Notes: generated by a model from the sequence alone, not told the origin. A DNA stretch of 64,000 nucleotides from Sphaerothrix gracilis (GCF_030405905.1 NZ_JASATW010000011.1:62001-126000); one strand, 5' to 3'; counted from the stretch's first letter, positions 17,329 to 27,049 are shown. Made by a program: numbers and translations.

Positions 17329-17409
17329 TTGTATGAGTTACCTGAATTTGTGGCTACTGCTGTCAAACTCAATATTCTCCTGAAATACTCTAATTTAGAT
17401 TAAACACGA

Positions 17410-18210
17410 ATGATCATAATGCTTACAGTTCGGTTAAGGTGTTTAGGTAAGCTACTTTTAATAACTTCTTTAGTTGCAGGAATTGCGGCTTTTCAATCAG
17501 CACGTTTACACCCCCTGATTGATCCCGATGAGCAAACATTTATTTCTCCTGAAACTAAGCAGCAAAATTTCGCTCAACAGCAATGGCTGAAGTTGCTTAA
17601 AAAAATACCTGACTTCAGCTTTGCTAATTTGATAGCTGATTGGTCTTTCCTTAGCTTTTTGCAATATTTTGGCAATGAAGAACAGCGAGAAGCCATCGGT
17701 TACGATTTAAGTCCAGAATACTTTGAAGTTATTGTGGAAAAAGATCCTCGCTTTCTGCTGCCTTATTTGTATCTATCCAACAGCGTCTCAATCTATGCAG
17801 CTCAACCAGAGCGATCGATCAGTTTGATGCAAAGAGGCTTAGAGGCAATGACTCCACAAGTGCCGCCGCGCTCTTACTTTATCTGGCGCTACAAGGCAAT
17901 TGATGAGTTGCTATTTTTAGGAGATACTGAAGCTGCTCAGAAATCTCTAGAGATGGCAGCTAAATGGGCCGAGGAGTCTCCCGATCCTGAAGCTGAAAGT
18001 GTAGCTACCTATTCTCGACAGACAGCCGCATATCTCAAAAACAATCCAGCTAGTAAAACCGCGCGGATGAGCGCTTGGATACAAGTATTGATCAATGCGG
18101 TGAGCGATCGAACTCGTCAAATTGCAATTCAAAATATCGAATTGCTAGGTGGCGAAATTCTGGTTCAGGAGGACGGACAGGTAACTGTGCGCTATGACTT
18201 AGAAGATTAG
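17410..18210 (+). CDS. membrane-anchored TPR-like helical protein
   Basis: A 266-residue protein starting at ATG 17410 (ATG 17419 is equally possible). Residues 10-28 form one membrane anchor. The rest is helical, with TPR-like pairs around 90-210 (for example DPRFLLPYLYLSNSVSIYA). The gene is visibly more AT-rich than its neighbours, as is pilA upstream. It ends in a four-base overlap with the convergent exopolysaccharide operon. Function unknown; the position between pilin and polysaccharide genes suggests a surface or assembly role. Confidence 0.6.
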   Translation: MIIMLTVRLRCLGKLLLITSLVAGIAAFQSARLHPLIDPDEQTFISPETKQQNFAQQQWLKLLKKIPDFSFANLIADWSFLSFLQYFGNEEQREAIGYDLSPEYFEVIVEKDPRFLLPYLYLSNSVSIYAAQPERSISLMQRGLEAMTPQVPPRSYFIWRYKAIDELLFLGDTEAAQKSLEMAAKWAEESPDPEAESVATYSRQTAAYLKNNPASKTARMSAWIQVLINAVSDRTRQIAIQNIELLGGEILVQEDGQVTVRYDLED

Positions 18211-20753
18211 AGCTGAAGTTGTTCAATTAAGCGATCGCGCTGAGGTTGCAGCGCCTGATCAAGCTCAGGAACGTAAATATTGAGATAAAAAAGACTCTCG
18301 AAGAACCGAGCTACAGGCAAATTTTCAACTCTAGGGTAATAGTCTGTAGGTAAAGGCCCGTCTATATGGCGACTTAGCGCTCCAAACCCTAACCGATTAC
18401 TCCGAGGTTTCCAGCTTAAGCCCTGCTGCAGCCACTGCGAAAGCGAATCTGCAGCATTCATAGTTGTTGCAAGTTCTTGAATAAGGTTGTTGGGTGGTAA
18501 AGCTTTGTCAAGCTGGGGTAGATCATCCGGGGCGCTTACCCAGGCTTGTTCTAAATACTCAACGCGCTGGTCGGGCTGTAGCCAGGCCAAGATGGCGTAT
18601 TTGCCAGGGGAGTTGGGTAAGGCGTTCGCTGTCGCTAGGGAAAGCTGATTTTGCTCTAAAGCGATCAGCGCCTGTCCGAGCGAAGAGTCAACTGCTTGCC
18701 AGTCTTGTCGGGCCGTAGCTAAGTCGCCTCGCCACCAGCGCAGGCTGCCTCTGGACTGATGCAGGTAGCGAATTAACTCATTGTTTTCAGCTTGCTCCAG
18801 CAAGGCCGTATAGCGCTGCTCCAGGCTTTGCATAACTGGGACGTAGACAGTAGACAAAATACCGGATTGCCAAACAGGGCTAGTAATTAGGAGCGGATGA
18901 CGCAGCGCTTCTAAGGTTAGGGCTTCAACAGCAAAGTCGCGCTGCCCTTCCAGAAGTAAGCTGAAACCGAGGCCGAAGAAGACTCCCTGCTTAGCAGGTA
19001 CAAGCTGAGCTGAGCAAGCAAACGCCTGAACTGCTGCCGCCGAATTTTCCTGTACCTGCAGCCAGCCTAAATTAGAGTAGCCAAACTCCTGATAAGGCGA
19101 AATAGCGATCGCCCGTTCAAACCACTCGATCGCCTCCTGTCGCAGAGCAGCGCTTTGCGCAGGATTGCTAGCGGTCTGGTAGCTGGCTTCGCCTAAGTTC
19201 CAGGCGAGCTGATAGGCATAGTAAGGTTCCCAGGGAGCGAGCTGGTGGGAAGTTTTCAGGCGCTCGACAAAAACGGCAAATTCACCTCGATTTAGCGCTG
19301 CAAAGCCGCTATTAGAAATGGCCCAGGCTCTGTGAATAGGCACCAGCCAAAGCTGAACGACTAGGAAAAATCCGGCTAGCAGGCCAAAAAGCCATTTGTG
19401 AAGGCGATCGCCCGTTTGGGACTCAGTTTCTAACGGCTGACGAAACTCATGAGCCAATGCGGCTAGAAAAATAATCAAAGCGCCGCTAATGCAGAGATTG
19501 TCTAGCTGATAGTCTGTCAGGCTCATCACCGTATAGGCCAGCAATCCGCCCAGCAAGCTCCAGACCAAAACCTGGTGAGGACGGGGGGACGACTGGGTTG
19601 CCCAGCGATAGCTTGAGAACACCAGCAAGCCAATGGCGACCAGAGGAATCAATAGGCCCCAAACCCCCATCTCGCCCCAAAGCTGAGCCGGAGAACTGTG
19701 GAGCTGAAAGGCCAGCTCAGCCTCTCGCCCGGCCCAAGCCGGGCGATACTCCTGATAGACAATGGGAACGCCGCCCAATCCCACCCCCGTCAGCGGCTGA
19801 TCGGCCCCCATGCGCCAGCCAATCAGGTTGGTAATCAAGCGATAGGCGACTTCTCCCCCGCTCTGGCCCGTGAGAACGCCTTGAATCAGCGATCGCAGAC
19901 GGCTATTTGTCCAAACTAGCAGCAGTAGAATTCCGGCAAACCCTAGTCCGCTGAGCCACAGCCACAGCTTAGGGAGCTGGCTACGCCACAGCGCCAGTAA
20001 AAAAGCCGCTACTCCTAGCACCGCTAGGCCCAAAAAGCCCCCCCGCGAACTAGTGGTGTATAAATCTACTAGCCCTAGACCTAAACCTGCTAGCCAAATC
20101 CAGCGCCGCCAGCCTTTTTGGATCAGGCTGAACCCCGCTAGCAGCGGCAGAATTAGCATCAGATATCCGGCCACGTAATTTTGATGACCAATCGGGTGCC
20201 AGTTACGCAGACTGGTGTAGCCGAAGTTAAATTCAGCCACTACGCCATACTGCTGTAGTGTCTGCAGGCGGGCCAGTTCGGGCAGATAGGTTTGCCCAAT
20301 CCATAGCCCCAGGCTTAGCACAATAAAGGCAATGCCTAAACCCGCTTGAAAGACTAACAGAGCATACCAGCGCCTTGAGCAGGTCAGCCAGCCGCTGAGG
20401 GCATAAAGCGCCGCTACGCCACACAGCGCCGCCCAGCCATACCAGCGCGCCTGCTGCGGAAATTCGGCCAAGAGCGTAGTCAGGCCAATCCCCAAAACCG
20501 TTAGACCCGCTCCCCAGTCCCAGCCATTACCTAATCTGAAATTGCTGCTGGGCTTATACCAGAGCTGCCAGAGTAGCCAAATAAAGGGCAGGGCCAGCGT
20601 TACTTGCCAAACAAATACCCAGGGCCATAGCACCATCAGGCTGTTGCTACCGGGCAATAGGGTAAACAGGCCGTAAGCAATCGCGGTCAGGAGGCAAAGT
20701 AGCTGCCCATCAGTGCGGGATTTGGCCTGAGATCGGTTTTGAGAAGATGACAT
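18207..20753 (-). CDS. O-antigen ligase/polymerase family protein with TPR tail (copy 2)
   Basis: An 848-residue protein. About twelve hydrophobic helices span residues 15-480. The Wzy_C/O-antigen ligase core includes GHQNYVAGYL and the short TSSRGGFLG segment, then PLTGVGLGGVPIVY. The C-terminal half (about 480-848) is soluble with TPR-like repeats (FGYSNLGWLQVQ near 560). Members polymerise or ligate lipid-linked oligosaccharides at the periplasmic face. Some cyanobacterial homologues are labelled IctB-like. It is the last gene of a minus-strand operon, six bases after its paralogue. Confidence 0.8.
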   Translation of the reverse strand: MSSSQNRSQAKSRTDGQLLCLLTAIAYGLFTLLPGSNSLMVLWPWVFVWQVTLALPFIWLLWQLWYKPSSNFRLGNGWDWGAGLTVLGIGLTTLLAEFPQQARWYGWAALCGVAALYALSGWLTCSRRWYALLVFQAGLGIAFIVLSLGLWIGQTYLPELARLQTLQQYGVVAEFNFGYTSLRNWHPIGHQNYVAGYLMLILPLLAGFSLIQKGWRRWIWLAGLGLGLVDLYTTSSRGGFLGLAVLGVAAFLLALWRSQLPKLWLWLSGLGFAGILLLLVWTNSRLRSLIQGVLTGQSGGEVAYRLITNLIGWRMGADQPLTGVGLGGVPIVYQEYRPAWAGREAELAFQLHSSPAQLWGEMGVWGLLIPLVAIGLLVFSSYRWATQSSPRPHQVLVWSLLGGLLAYTVMSLTDYQLDNLCISGALIIFLAALAHEFRQPLETESQTGDRLHKWLFGLLAGFFLVVQLWLVPIHRAWAISNSGFAALNRGEFAVFVERLKTSHQLAPWEPYYAYQLAWNLGEASYQTASNPAQSAALRQEAIEWFERAIAISPYQEFGYSNLGWLQVQENSAAAVQAFACSAQLVPAKQGVFFGLGFSLLLEGQRDFAVEALTLEALRHPLLITSPVWQSGILSTVYVPVMQSLEQRYTALLEQAENNELIRYLHQSRGSLRWWRGDLATARQDWQAVDSSLGQALIALEQNQLSLATANALPNSPGKYAILAWLQPDQRVEYLEQAWVSAPDDLPQLDKALPPNNLIQELATTMNAADSLSQWLQQGLSWKPRSNRLGFGALSRHIDGPLPTDYYPRVENLPVARFFESLFYLNIYVPELDQALQPQRDRLIEQLQL

Positions 20754-20759
20754 AGTGAA

Positions 20760-23363
20760 CTATGCGGCGTCAGCAGCGACAATTTGAAAGTTATTGCGGG
20801 TGGGATGCGGTAAGCCTAGCGCTTCTGTGCGAATCTGCTCAATTGAGCGGTCTAAAGCCGGAAATTCACGGGGATAGTCTGAGAAAAGCTGAAGCGTTTC
20901 AGCCAGGGCGTTTTCTTGCAAATCCTCAGGCTGCAGAATAGTTTTAATCGCTTGAGCATTCTGATTGCGATATGCCATCGCGAGCTGTAGGCGATTGTGA
21001 GTTAGCGTCGGTTCAGCCAAAGAACTCAGCCAGATACGAACATTGCGGTAGTCATAGATGTGCTGTCTTACGGCGGCGGCTTCTGAAGCAGAGAGATTTA
21101 ATTCCCGCAAGTAGCTAGCTAAATATGGGTCTGGAGCGATCCAGGCTTTGAGCAGCCCAAATTCCTGAGAATTTGAACTGCTGGCGATCGCCTGATCTAA
21201 AAGCGCGATCGCCGCCTGCGGTTCGGCCTCGGCTAAAAAAAGAGCCTGCACGACCGGACGCAAAAGCCCAGGATTCAGGTTGTCTGCTAAACCGCTATAC
21301 CACCAGCGAATTAGAGCTGTTTGCTCGTATAGCTGACGGTATCCGGCTGTGGCGGGATCAAGTTTCTCTAATAGCCCTTCAGAATACGCCAAGAAGGTAT
21401 TTACCGCAGGCAAGCGCAGCGCTTCTAGGGCCGGACTGCCCCACTGGGGCATGACTAAAAAGCTAGGACTCACCATTCCCTCTAAGGCCAGAGCGGCGAT
21501 CGCCCGGTCACGCTGTCCCTGGGCCATATAGATTTGTCCCAAGAGATAGTAGGTAAAGTTTTCATTGCGGGGCAGGAGCTGCGCGGCGCGGCTAGCGTAC
21601 ACCTCAGCTTGCTGCGGCTCGTTTTTTAAGAGAAGTGCCAAATTTTGATTGAACCAAACGTCATTGGGAGCGGCGGTCACCGCCTGCTGAAAATGTTCTA
21701 AAATCGCTGCTGCAATAATTTCCTGGCTGGCCTCGGCTGCCACAAACTTTTGAATTTCCAAAAGTTGCTGACCTGCCAGTGCCCCATAGGTTGGATCCCA
21801 GGGCTGTAGCTTGGCCGCCAGTGTCCAGCGGGAGTCAGCCGCCGAGAAATCAGCCCCCCTGGCTTCGTCGGCTCCCTGACTTCCCAAAGCGAGGGCTACA
21901 TCTGCGGGCAGCCACAATCTAAAGGCGATCGCTAAACCAGCCAGCACGGCTAAACTCAAAAGGCGCCGCCATCGCTGGGGTATAGGTGGGGGCGGTTGGA
22001 GCTGAGCGGCGGCCAGTCCTGTGAGCAAAACCAAGTTGAGGACCAGGGTTGAGGCGATACCAATATTTTCAAGCTGGTAGTCAGTCAGGCTGGAAACGCC
22101 ATAGGCTAAGAAGCTGCCGCCGACACCATAGAGCAAAAGGCGATCGCACGTTGCTAAATCTTTTCGGGCCAGTCTGAGCCAAAGCCAGCCAATACTAGCA
22201 AGCCAGCCAACGTACAGGCCGATGCCGATGAGGCCGAGCTCTGCCGCTAGCTGTACGGGCGTGTTGTGCAATTGCTGAATATGATTGAGTCCGGTTCCGG
22301 TTTCAATCGGGCGATAGAGATTAGAAACACGGGACAGGTTGCCGGGGCCGACGCCCAAGAACGGGCGATCGCGCAGAATGTTCTTGCCAATTTGCAGCAT
22401 GAAATAGCGATCGCGGGCCGGACTGTCCGCAATTGTTACCTGGGCGCTGTCTCCGCGGCCCTGTAGCTGAATACCTGTGACGAGATCGCGAACTCGCGGA
22501 TTGCTGCCAATCCCCGCCAAAATCACTATCAGACCCAGCAGGCTACCGATAAGCAGACGTTTTCGCTGCGGCCCCCGGCTGGTCCAGAGGGCGACCCCCA
22601 TCGCCGCGATCGCCCAAACTAAAAAGCCCAAATAAGCTCCCCGTGAACCACTGACATAGAGAGCACCTAGAACTATCCCAGTGGCCGCAAGTCCTACCCA
22701 GCGCCGCCAGCCCTGCTGGGCAAGGGCAAAGGGGGCTACTAACGGTAGCACCAGAACCAAGTATCCGCCCACAAAGTTGTGGTGTCCCAGCGGTAAAGCA
22801 TTGCGAATAGCCGCGCTAAAATCGCCGGACTGCCACATCTGGGTATCGGGCTGCCAATAGGCAAGACTCACAAGGCTCGTAATCACGCCCGTCACGGCTA
22901 AGCCAAACCAGAGCAGATAGCGCTTGACGGCATCACCCGCAATATAGTTGTGAAAGCCATAGAGCAAAAGACCGTAGCCAAAAACCAGCCCAATATTCCA
23001 AGCGGCTACAGACCGAAACTGGCTACCAGCAGCGGTAAGCACCAGCCCAAGGGCTGTGAGGCCAGCTAGCGCGTCTAAACCATAGCCCAGCGATCGAAAG
23101 GGAATGGTGAACTGCCGCAGCATCGAAATCAGCCAGAGGCCCATGCAGAGGAAGCCCAACTGCCAGATTAAAATCCAGGGCCAGCCCACCATGCGAAAAT
23201 AGCTAGCGGGCAACCAGGTGAAGCAGACTAGAGCCGCTAAACACAGCCAGCCCAGAATCTGACCGCGCCAGGAATGGCGGTCATTTTCTAGGGCCAATGG
23301 GGATAGATCTGGCAGTAACCAGCGACCAAGGATGGGGCGAACTTTTTGCCAGTAGGCCATCAT
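20760..23363 (-). CDS. O-antigen ligase/polymerase family protein with TPR tail (copy 1)
   Basis: An 867-residue paralogue of the next gene with the same architecture: N-terminal multispanning region, Wzy_C core with GHHNFVGGYLVLVLPL, VSGSRGAYLGF and FLGVGPGNLSRV, then a soluble TPR-like C-terminal half from about residue 500. The start is ATG 23363 or ATG 23360. It sits five bases after the sugar-transferase gene and six bases before copy 2. The two copies may act on different repeat units or at different steps, but that is inference. Confidence 0.8.
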   Translation of the reverse strand: MMAYWQKVRPILGRWLLPDLSPLALENDRHSWRGQILGWLCLAALVCFTWLPASYFRMVGWPWILIWQLGFLCMGLWLISMLRQFTIPFRSLGYGLDALAGLTALGLVLTAAGSQFRSVAAWNIGLVFGYGLLLYGFHNYIAGDAVKRYLLWFGLAVTGVITSLVSLAYWQPDTQMWQSGDFSAAIRNALPLGHHNFVGGYLVLVLPLVAPFALAQQGWRRWVGLAATGIVLGALYVSGSRGAYLGFLVWAIAAMGVALWTSRGPQRKRLLIGSLLGLIVILAGIGSNPRVRDLVTGIQLQGRGDSAQVTIADSPARDRYFMLQIGKNILRDRPFLGVGPGNLSRVSNLYRPIETGTGLNHIQQLHNTPVQLAAELGLIGIGLYVGWLASIGWLWLRLARKDLATCDRLLLYGVGGSFLAYGVSSLTDYQLENIGIASTLVLNLVLLTGLAAAQLQPPPPIPQRWRRLLSLAVLAGLAIAFRLWLPADVALALGSQGADEARGADFSAADSRWTLAAKLQPWDPTYGALAGQQLLEIQKFVAAEASQEIIAAAILEHFQQAVTAAPNDVWFNQNLALLLKNEPQQAEVYASRAAQLLPRNENFTYYLLGQIYMAQGQRDRAIAALALEGMVSPSFLVMPQWGSPALEALRLPAVNTFLAYSEGLLEKLDPATAGYRQLYEQTALIRWWYSGLADNLNPGLLRPVVQALFLAEAEPQAAIALLDQAIASSSNSQEFGLLKAWIAPDPYLASYLRELNLSASEAAAVRQHIYDYRNVRIWLSSLAEPTLTHNRLQLAMAYRNQNAQAIKTILQPEDLQENALAETLQLFSDYPREFPALDRSIEQIRTEALGLPHPTRNNFQIVAADAA

Positions 23364-23368
23364 CAGCT

Positions 23369-24811
23369 TTAATAGGCTCCTTTGCCAAAAATGACGATGC
23401 GGATCGTCTCGATCAAAATTTCCAGGTCTAGGTTCAGCGACCAGTTATCGATGTAGTGCAGATCTAGGCGGGCGGCATCATCAAAGCAGTCAAGATCCGA
23501 TCGCCCGGAGATTTGCCAGAGTCCGGTGATACCCGGCAAAACCTGATGGCGAATGTGGTGCCAGGGATTAAATTGGGCTATATCTCTCAGCGGCAGTGGT
23601 CGCGGCCCAACCAGGCTCATCTGGCCGCACAACACATTGAAAAGCTGAGGCAGTTCGTCAAGGCTGGTGCGCCGCAAAAATCGGCCTATGACCGTTACGC
23701 GCGGATCGTTTTTGATCTTAAACAAAATGCCATCTTTGTTTTCATTTTGGCTTTCTAGAACCTGCTGTAGCGCTGCGGCATTGGCGCTCATAGTGCGGAA
23801 TTTCCAGACCTGAAAAACTTCGCCATGCAGACCCATCCGCTCTTGGCGAAAGAAAATCGGACCCGGTGAGCTGATTTTGATGGCGATCGCCACGGCTAAA
23901 AATAGCGGTGCGAGCAGAAGCAGCCCCAAACTCGCGCCGCAGAAATCCATTGCCCGCTTGATGTGATAGTCTAGCCCGTCAATCAAGGGAGCTTCTAGCC
24001 GCAGGGTAGGCAATCCGGCAAAGACCTCCGGCACACCCCGGCGATAGAGCATTTCCCGACTAGAGGGGATCAGCTTCAGAGCAATGCCGTCTCGCTTGAG
24101 CTGCCAGTAGAGGCTGGAAGCCAGTTCTACATTCGGCAAGTCTTCAATCAGCACCTCTTGCGCTTTGGCAAGCAAAATAGCCTGGTAAGTGGCGCGGGTA
24201 TGAGCCATTGAAGACAGCGCCCCGCCGACGACCTGATAGTGCGATCGCCGCTTGAGGGTATCTGCCAGCTTTTTCAGCCGATGAGCCGGCGCAATAATAA
24301 ATACGGCTAGCTGTGTATGGGACAGTTCTACCCGTCGCAGAATGGCTGTAAGCACCAAACGCAGGCTGATTACCAAAACAACGCTGCTGACCCAGGCGGC
24401 TAAAAACAGCGATCGCGGCGGATCTAGCTTGGGGTTATAGAAATAGCCCAGCGCTAGCGACATCAAATAGACAATACTGACCAGCTTGCCGGCGCGTAGG
24501 TAGTTGCTCACCTGCACCGAACTGCCATAAAGCCCGCTTTGGGCAAACAGCAGCAGCGTCGCCGCCACAAAAATCCAGAATAGACTGGGCAGACCCAGCC
24601 ACACCCACCACACCAGCTCAGCCGGAATAGGGGAATAAAACTGGTTGAGATAGCGGGCGACTTGCCAAGCCACGGCCAGGGCCAGAATATCCCCCAGCAG
24701 CAGCACTAAAACTCGCTGCCAGCGCCAGGACAGAATATGGCTTGGCCTCATCTGTCGCGGCGTGCGGATATCTACAATAGGCTCTGAAGCGGGGCTTTGC
24801 TGTTTCTTCAT
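23369..24811 (-). CDS. exopolysaccharide polyprenyl glycosylphosphotransferase
   Basis: A 480-residue WbaP/WcaJ-type enzyme. Residues 30-155 hold four or five membrane helices, followed by a degenerate Rossmann-like middle. The C-terminal sugar-transferase domain (about 285-478) shows FFRQERMGLHGEVF, KFRTM, TSLDELPQLFNVL and MSLVGPRPLP. The enzyme transfers a sugar-1-phosphate from a nucleotide sugar to undecaprenyl phosphate, starting repeat-unit synthesis on the inner membrane. It is the first gene of the three-gene minus-strand operon, divergent from the WecG-type gene. Confidence 0.88.
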   Translation of the reverse strand: MKKQQSPASEPIVDIRTPRQMRPSHILSWRWQRVLVLLLGDILALAVAWQVARYLNQFYSPIPAELVWWVWLGLPSLFWIFVAATLLLFAQSGLYGSSVQVSNYLRAGKLVSIVYLMSLALGYFYNPKLDPPRSLFLAAWVSSVVLVISLRLVLTAILRRVELSHTQLAVFIIAPAHRLKKLADTLKRRSHYQVVGGALSSMAHTRATYQAILLAKAQEVLIEDLPNVELASSLYWQLKRDGIALKLIPSSREMLYRRGVPEVFAGLPTLRLEAPLIDGLDYHIKRAMDFCGASLGLLLLAPLFLAVAIAIKISSPGPIFFRQERMGLHGEVFQVWKFRTMSANAAALQQVLESQNENKDGILFKIKNDPRVTVIGRFLRRTSLDELPQLFNVLCGQMSLVGPRPLPLRDIAQFNPWHHIRHQVLPGITGLWQISGRSDLDCFDDAARLDLHYIDNWSLNLDLEILIETIRIVIFGKGAY

Positions 24812-24949
24812 CCAAGAGGCAAGATGATGACAGTCTACAAGAGGTCAAAGTGCAACTTTACAGCTACTTAACTTAGATTAGCGATGTGTAAATTCAGTGT
24901 GCCGCAAATGACGATTTAAGCCCTCATCTAGGCTTAAGCGATTAACAGC

Positions 24950-25753
24950 ATGATTGATCAGGGTAAATACAGCGTTCTGGGCATTCAGGTCAACGCTATT
25001 GACTATGAGGCCGCTGTGAGTCGAATTATGACGGCGGCAAAGCAGAGCCAACCTTTGGGGGTTTCGGCGCTGGCGGTTCATGGCGTGATGACGGGGGTAC
25101 TTGATGAAAAACAGGGGTACCGTTTGAATCACCTAGACTTAGTAGTACCGGACGGACAGCCAGTGCGATGGGCGCTGAACTGGCTACATCAGAGGCGGCT
25201 GCGCGATCGCGTCTACGGGCCTAATTTAATGCTGCAGGTTTGCGATCGCGCGGCGCAGGAGCGTATTCCCGTTTACTTTTACGGTAGTCGGCCGGCGGTG
25301 CTGCAGGCACTCATTCAGAACTTGCAGGCTCGATTTCCGTATCTGGCCGTAGCGGGCAGTCAGCCGTCGCGCTTTTGCCGGGTTTCGGAGGCGGAGACGA
25401 CCGCGATCGCGGAGACGATTCGCGCTAGCGGTGCCCGGATTGTGTTTGTGGGCTTGGGCTGTCCGCGCCAGGAGGTGTGGGCTTATGAATATCGCGATCG
25501 CCTGTCGATGCCAATTTTGGCGATCGGAGCCGCTTTTGATTTTCACGCGGGCATTTTGCCGCAGGCTCCTAGCTGGATGCAAAAGCGGGGCTTGGAGTGG
25601 CTATTTCGCTTAGTGCAGGAGCCGGGGCGACTGTGGCAGCGCTATTTGTTTTACAATCCGCTTTACATAGGATGCTTCTTGCTACAGCTTCTGGGGCTAC
25701 GCCGCTTTACAAAGCCTAAACAGCCGCCTCTGCACGATATGCATTACGGTTGA
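24950..25753 (+). CDS. WecG/TagA/CpsF family glycosyltransferase
   Basis: A 267-residue GT26 enzyme. Visible motifs are NHLDLVVPDGQPVRWALN (substrate pocket), RVYGPNLM, VFVGLGCPRQE and the end of the core with GAAFDFHAG. WecG/TagA enzymes add a second sugar (often ManNAc type) to the lipid-linked first sugar. This fits with the divergent sugar transferase 138 bases away; the intergenic space likely contains both promoters. Confidence 0.85.
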   Translation: MIDQGKYSVLGIQVNAIDYEAAVSRIMTAAKQSQPLGVSALAVHGVMTGVLDEKQGYRLNHLDLVVPDGQPVRWALNWLHQRRLRDRVYGPNLMLQVCDRAAQERIPVYFYGSRPAVLQALIQNLQARFPYLAVAGSQPSRFCRVSEAETTAIAETIRASGARIVFVGLGCPRQEVWAYEYRDRLSMPILAIGAAFDFHAGILPQAPSWMQKRGLEWLFRLVQEPGRLWQRYLFYNPLYIGCFLLQLLGLRRFTKPKQPPLHDMHYG

Positions 25754-25810
25754 CAGCTCGTGAGGGGTAGCCAAGCTGCTTTGGCTTAGGAAGCAGCCGT
25801 TGAATCGGCT

Positions 25811-26023
25811 TCAATCCACAGAACAGCTCTCTTCATCGCATGAAATTTGCTCAGCAGCTTCTGCGGGAACAATAGTAAATCCGCCCACTCGAATTCCTTC
25901 AAAGCCGAATTTTTCTTGTAAAACCTGGCTAAAGCTGGCAATGATATCTGGCAGCTGCTTTTCCAGCTCAACGCGCAACTGATCAGCTTCGGGGGGAGGA
26001 TTGCCAACGGTTTCCACAGGCAT
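25811..26023 (-). CDS. small acidic protein with C-terminal Cys pair (70 aa)
   Basis: A 70-residue protein starting at ATG 26023. Residues 12-42 are an amphipathic helical stretch (DQLRVELEKQLPDIIASF), followed by FEGIRVGGFTIVP and a short tail ending CDEESCSVD. The frame is preferred over an overlapping 81-codon frame because its composition is protein-like. It is convergent with the glycosyltransferase gene. No family is named. The tail CxxxxC could bind metal, form a disulfide or mark a processed peptide. Confidence 0.55.
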   Translation of the reverse strand: MPVETVGNPPPEADQLRVELEKQLPDIIASFSQVLQEKFGFEGIRVGGFTIVPAEAAEQISCDEESCSVD

Positions 26024-26290
26024 AAGACCAATGTCCTGAATACGTCACTAAATTCATTCTAGGTTGAAACAGGAGTAGGGAGTAAACTGACAGCCCCATT
26101 CGACCCCTAACGCAGCGCCAATAGATCGTAACGGGCCGATCTTGGGAATTCTCCTATTTATCACTTAGGTGCATTTCCCTATAAAGATAAAGCTATCTTA
26201 AGTGCCAACGGAGCGAACTATAAAGTCGCCGTATAACGAAATGTCGCGGTGGGAACATCTTAAAGAATTAGCGTAATATTGAGTCTACAT

Positions 26291-27049
26291 ATGGTATTGC
26301 CTCTGACTATGCAACCAAGCTTTCAGCCAACTCCAACCGCAGGGCTAGCCGCCTCAGTGTTAGTTTTGCAGGCTGAAGATAGCTTGCCCAAAGCTGTCGA
26401 GACACTGAAGCTTCCGTCAGGGCGACGCACCTTGGTTTTGGTGGGCGGTGCTAGCAAAATTAGCCAAAAAGACTTCAATCGGTTGCAGGCACTCTTCACG
26501 GAAGTTTTGGCTCCCCTAGCAGAACAGCTCAACATGGTAGTCATTGACGGCGGCACCGATGCTGGCGTCATGAAGCTGATGGGCAAAGCCCGCTTGAAGA
26601 TCGGCGCTTCTTTCCCCTTGGTAGGCGTTGCTCCTATCGGCTTGGTTTCTCTACCGACGCAGCCTTCTTCCCATCCTGATGCCGCGCCGTTAGAACCCCA
26701 CCATACCCACTGTTTTTTAGTACCTGGTAACGAGTGGGGGGATGAAAGTCCCTGGATTGCCCGCCTAGCCACGGCGATCGCGAGTGATATGCCCTCCGTT
26801 ACTCTCTTGGTCAATGGCGGCGGTGTCACCTGGAAAGATGCAGCCTGTAGTTTGGCTGAACATCGGCCTATCATTGTCATCAGCGGCAGCGGGCGCACGG
26901 CTGACATCATTGCTAAGGCTATGCGGGGAGAACCCGTAGCAGATCAGCGAGCCATGCCTTTGGTCAATTCCGGACTGTTGCAGATCGTTGAGCTGAACGG
27001 CGAAGAAGAGGTGCTAGCGGACGTAGTGCAGGGCAAGTTGGTGTCTTGA
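26291..27049 (+). CDS. LSDAT (TRPM-type SLOG) nucleotide-ligand-sensor protein
   Basis: A 252-residue protein from ATG 26291 (ATG 26309 also possible; no strong ribosome site). It is a single Rossmann-like domain: TLVLVGGASKIS (about 46-57), then MVVIDGGTDAGVM (about 83-95), and late VTLLVNGGG and PIIVISGSGRTAD. These glycine-rich loops match the prokaryotic LSDAT family, the SLOG-superfamily fold that in TRPM channels binds nucleotide-derived ligands. The next gene, 58 bases on, carries a second SLOG-like fold and a cyclase. A sensor function is inferred from family knowledge. Confidence 0.75.
   Translation: MVLPLTMQPSFQPTPTAGLAASVLVLQAEDSLPKAVETLKLPSGRRTLVLVGGASKISQKDFNRLQALFTEVLAPLAEQLNMVVIDGGTDAGVMKLMGKARLKIGASFPLVGVAPIGLVSLPTQPSSHPDAAPLEPHHTHCFLVPGNEWGDESPWIARLATAIASDMPSVTLLVNGGGVTWKDAACSLAEHRPIIVISGSGRTADIIAKAMRGEPVADQRAMPLVNSGLLQIVELNGEEEVLADVVQGKLVS

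Noticed and set aside
25786..26031. 81-codon ORF overlapping the small Cys-tailed gene
   Set aside because: Composition is poor compared with the 70-codon frame, and it has no recognisable pattern.
26323..26910. 195-codon minus-strand ORF inside the LSDAT gene
   Set aside because: Antisense to a gene with clear family motifs; Pro/Ser/Thr-rich sequence typical of shadows.
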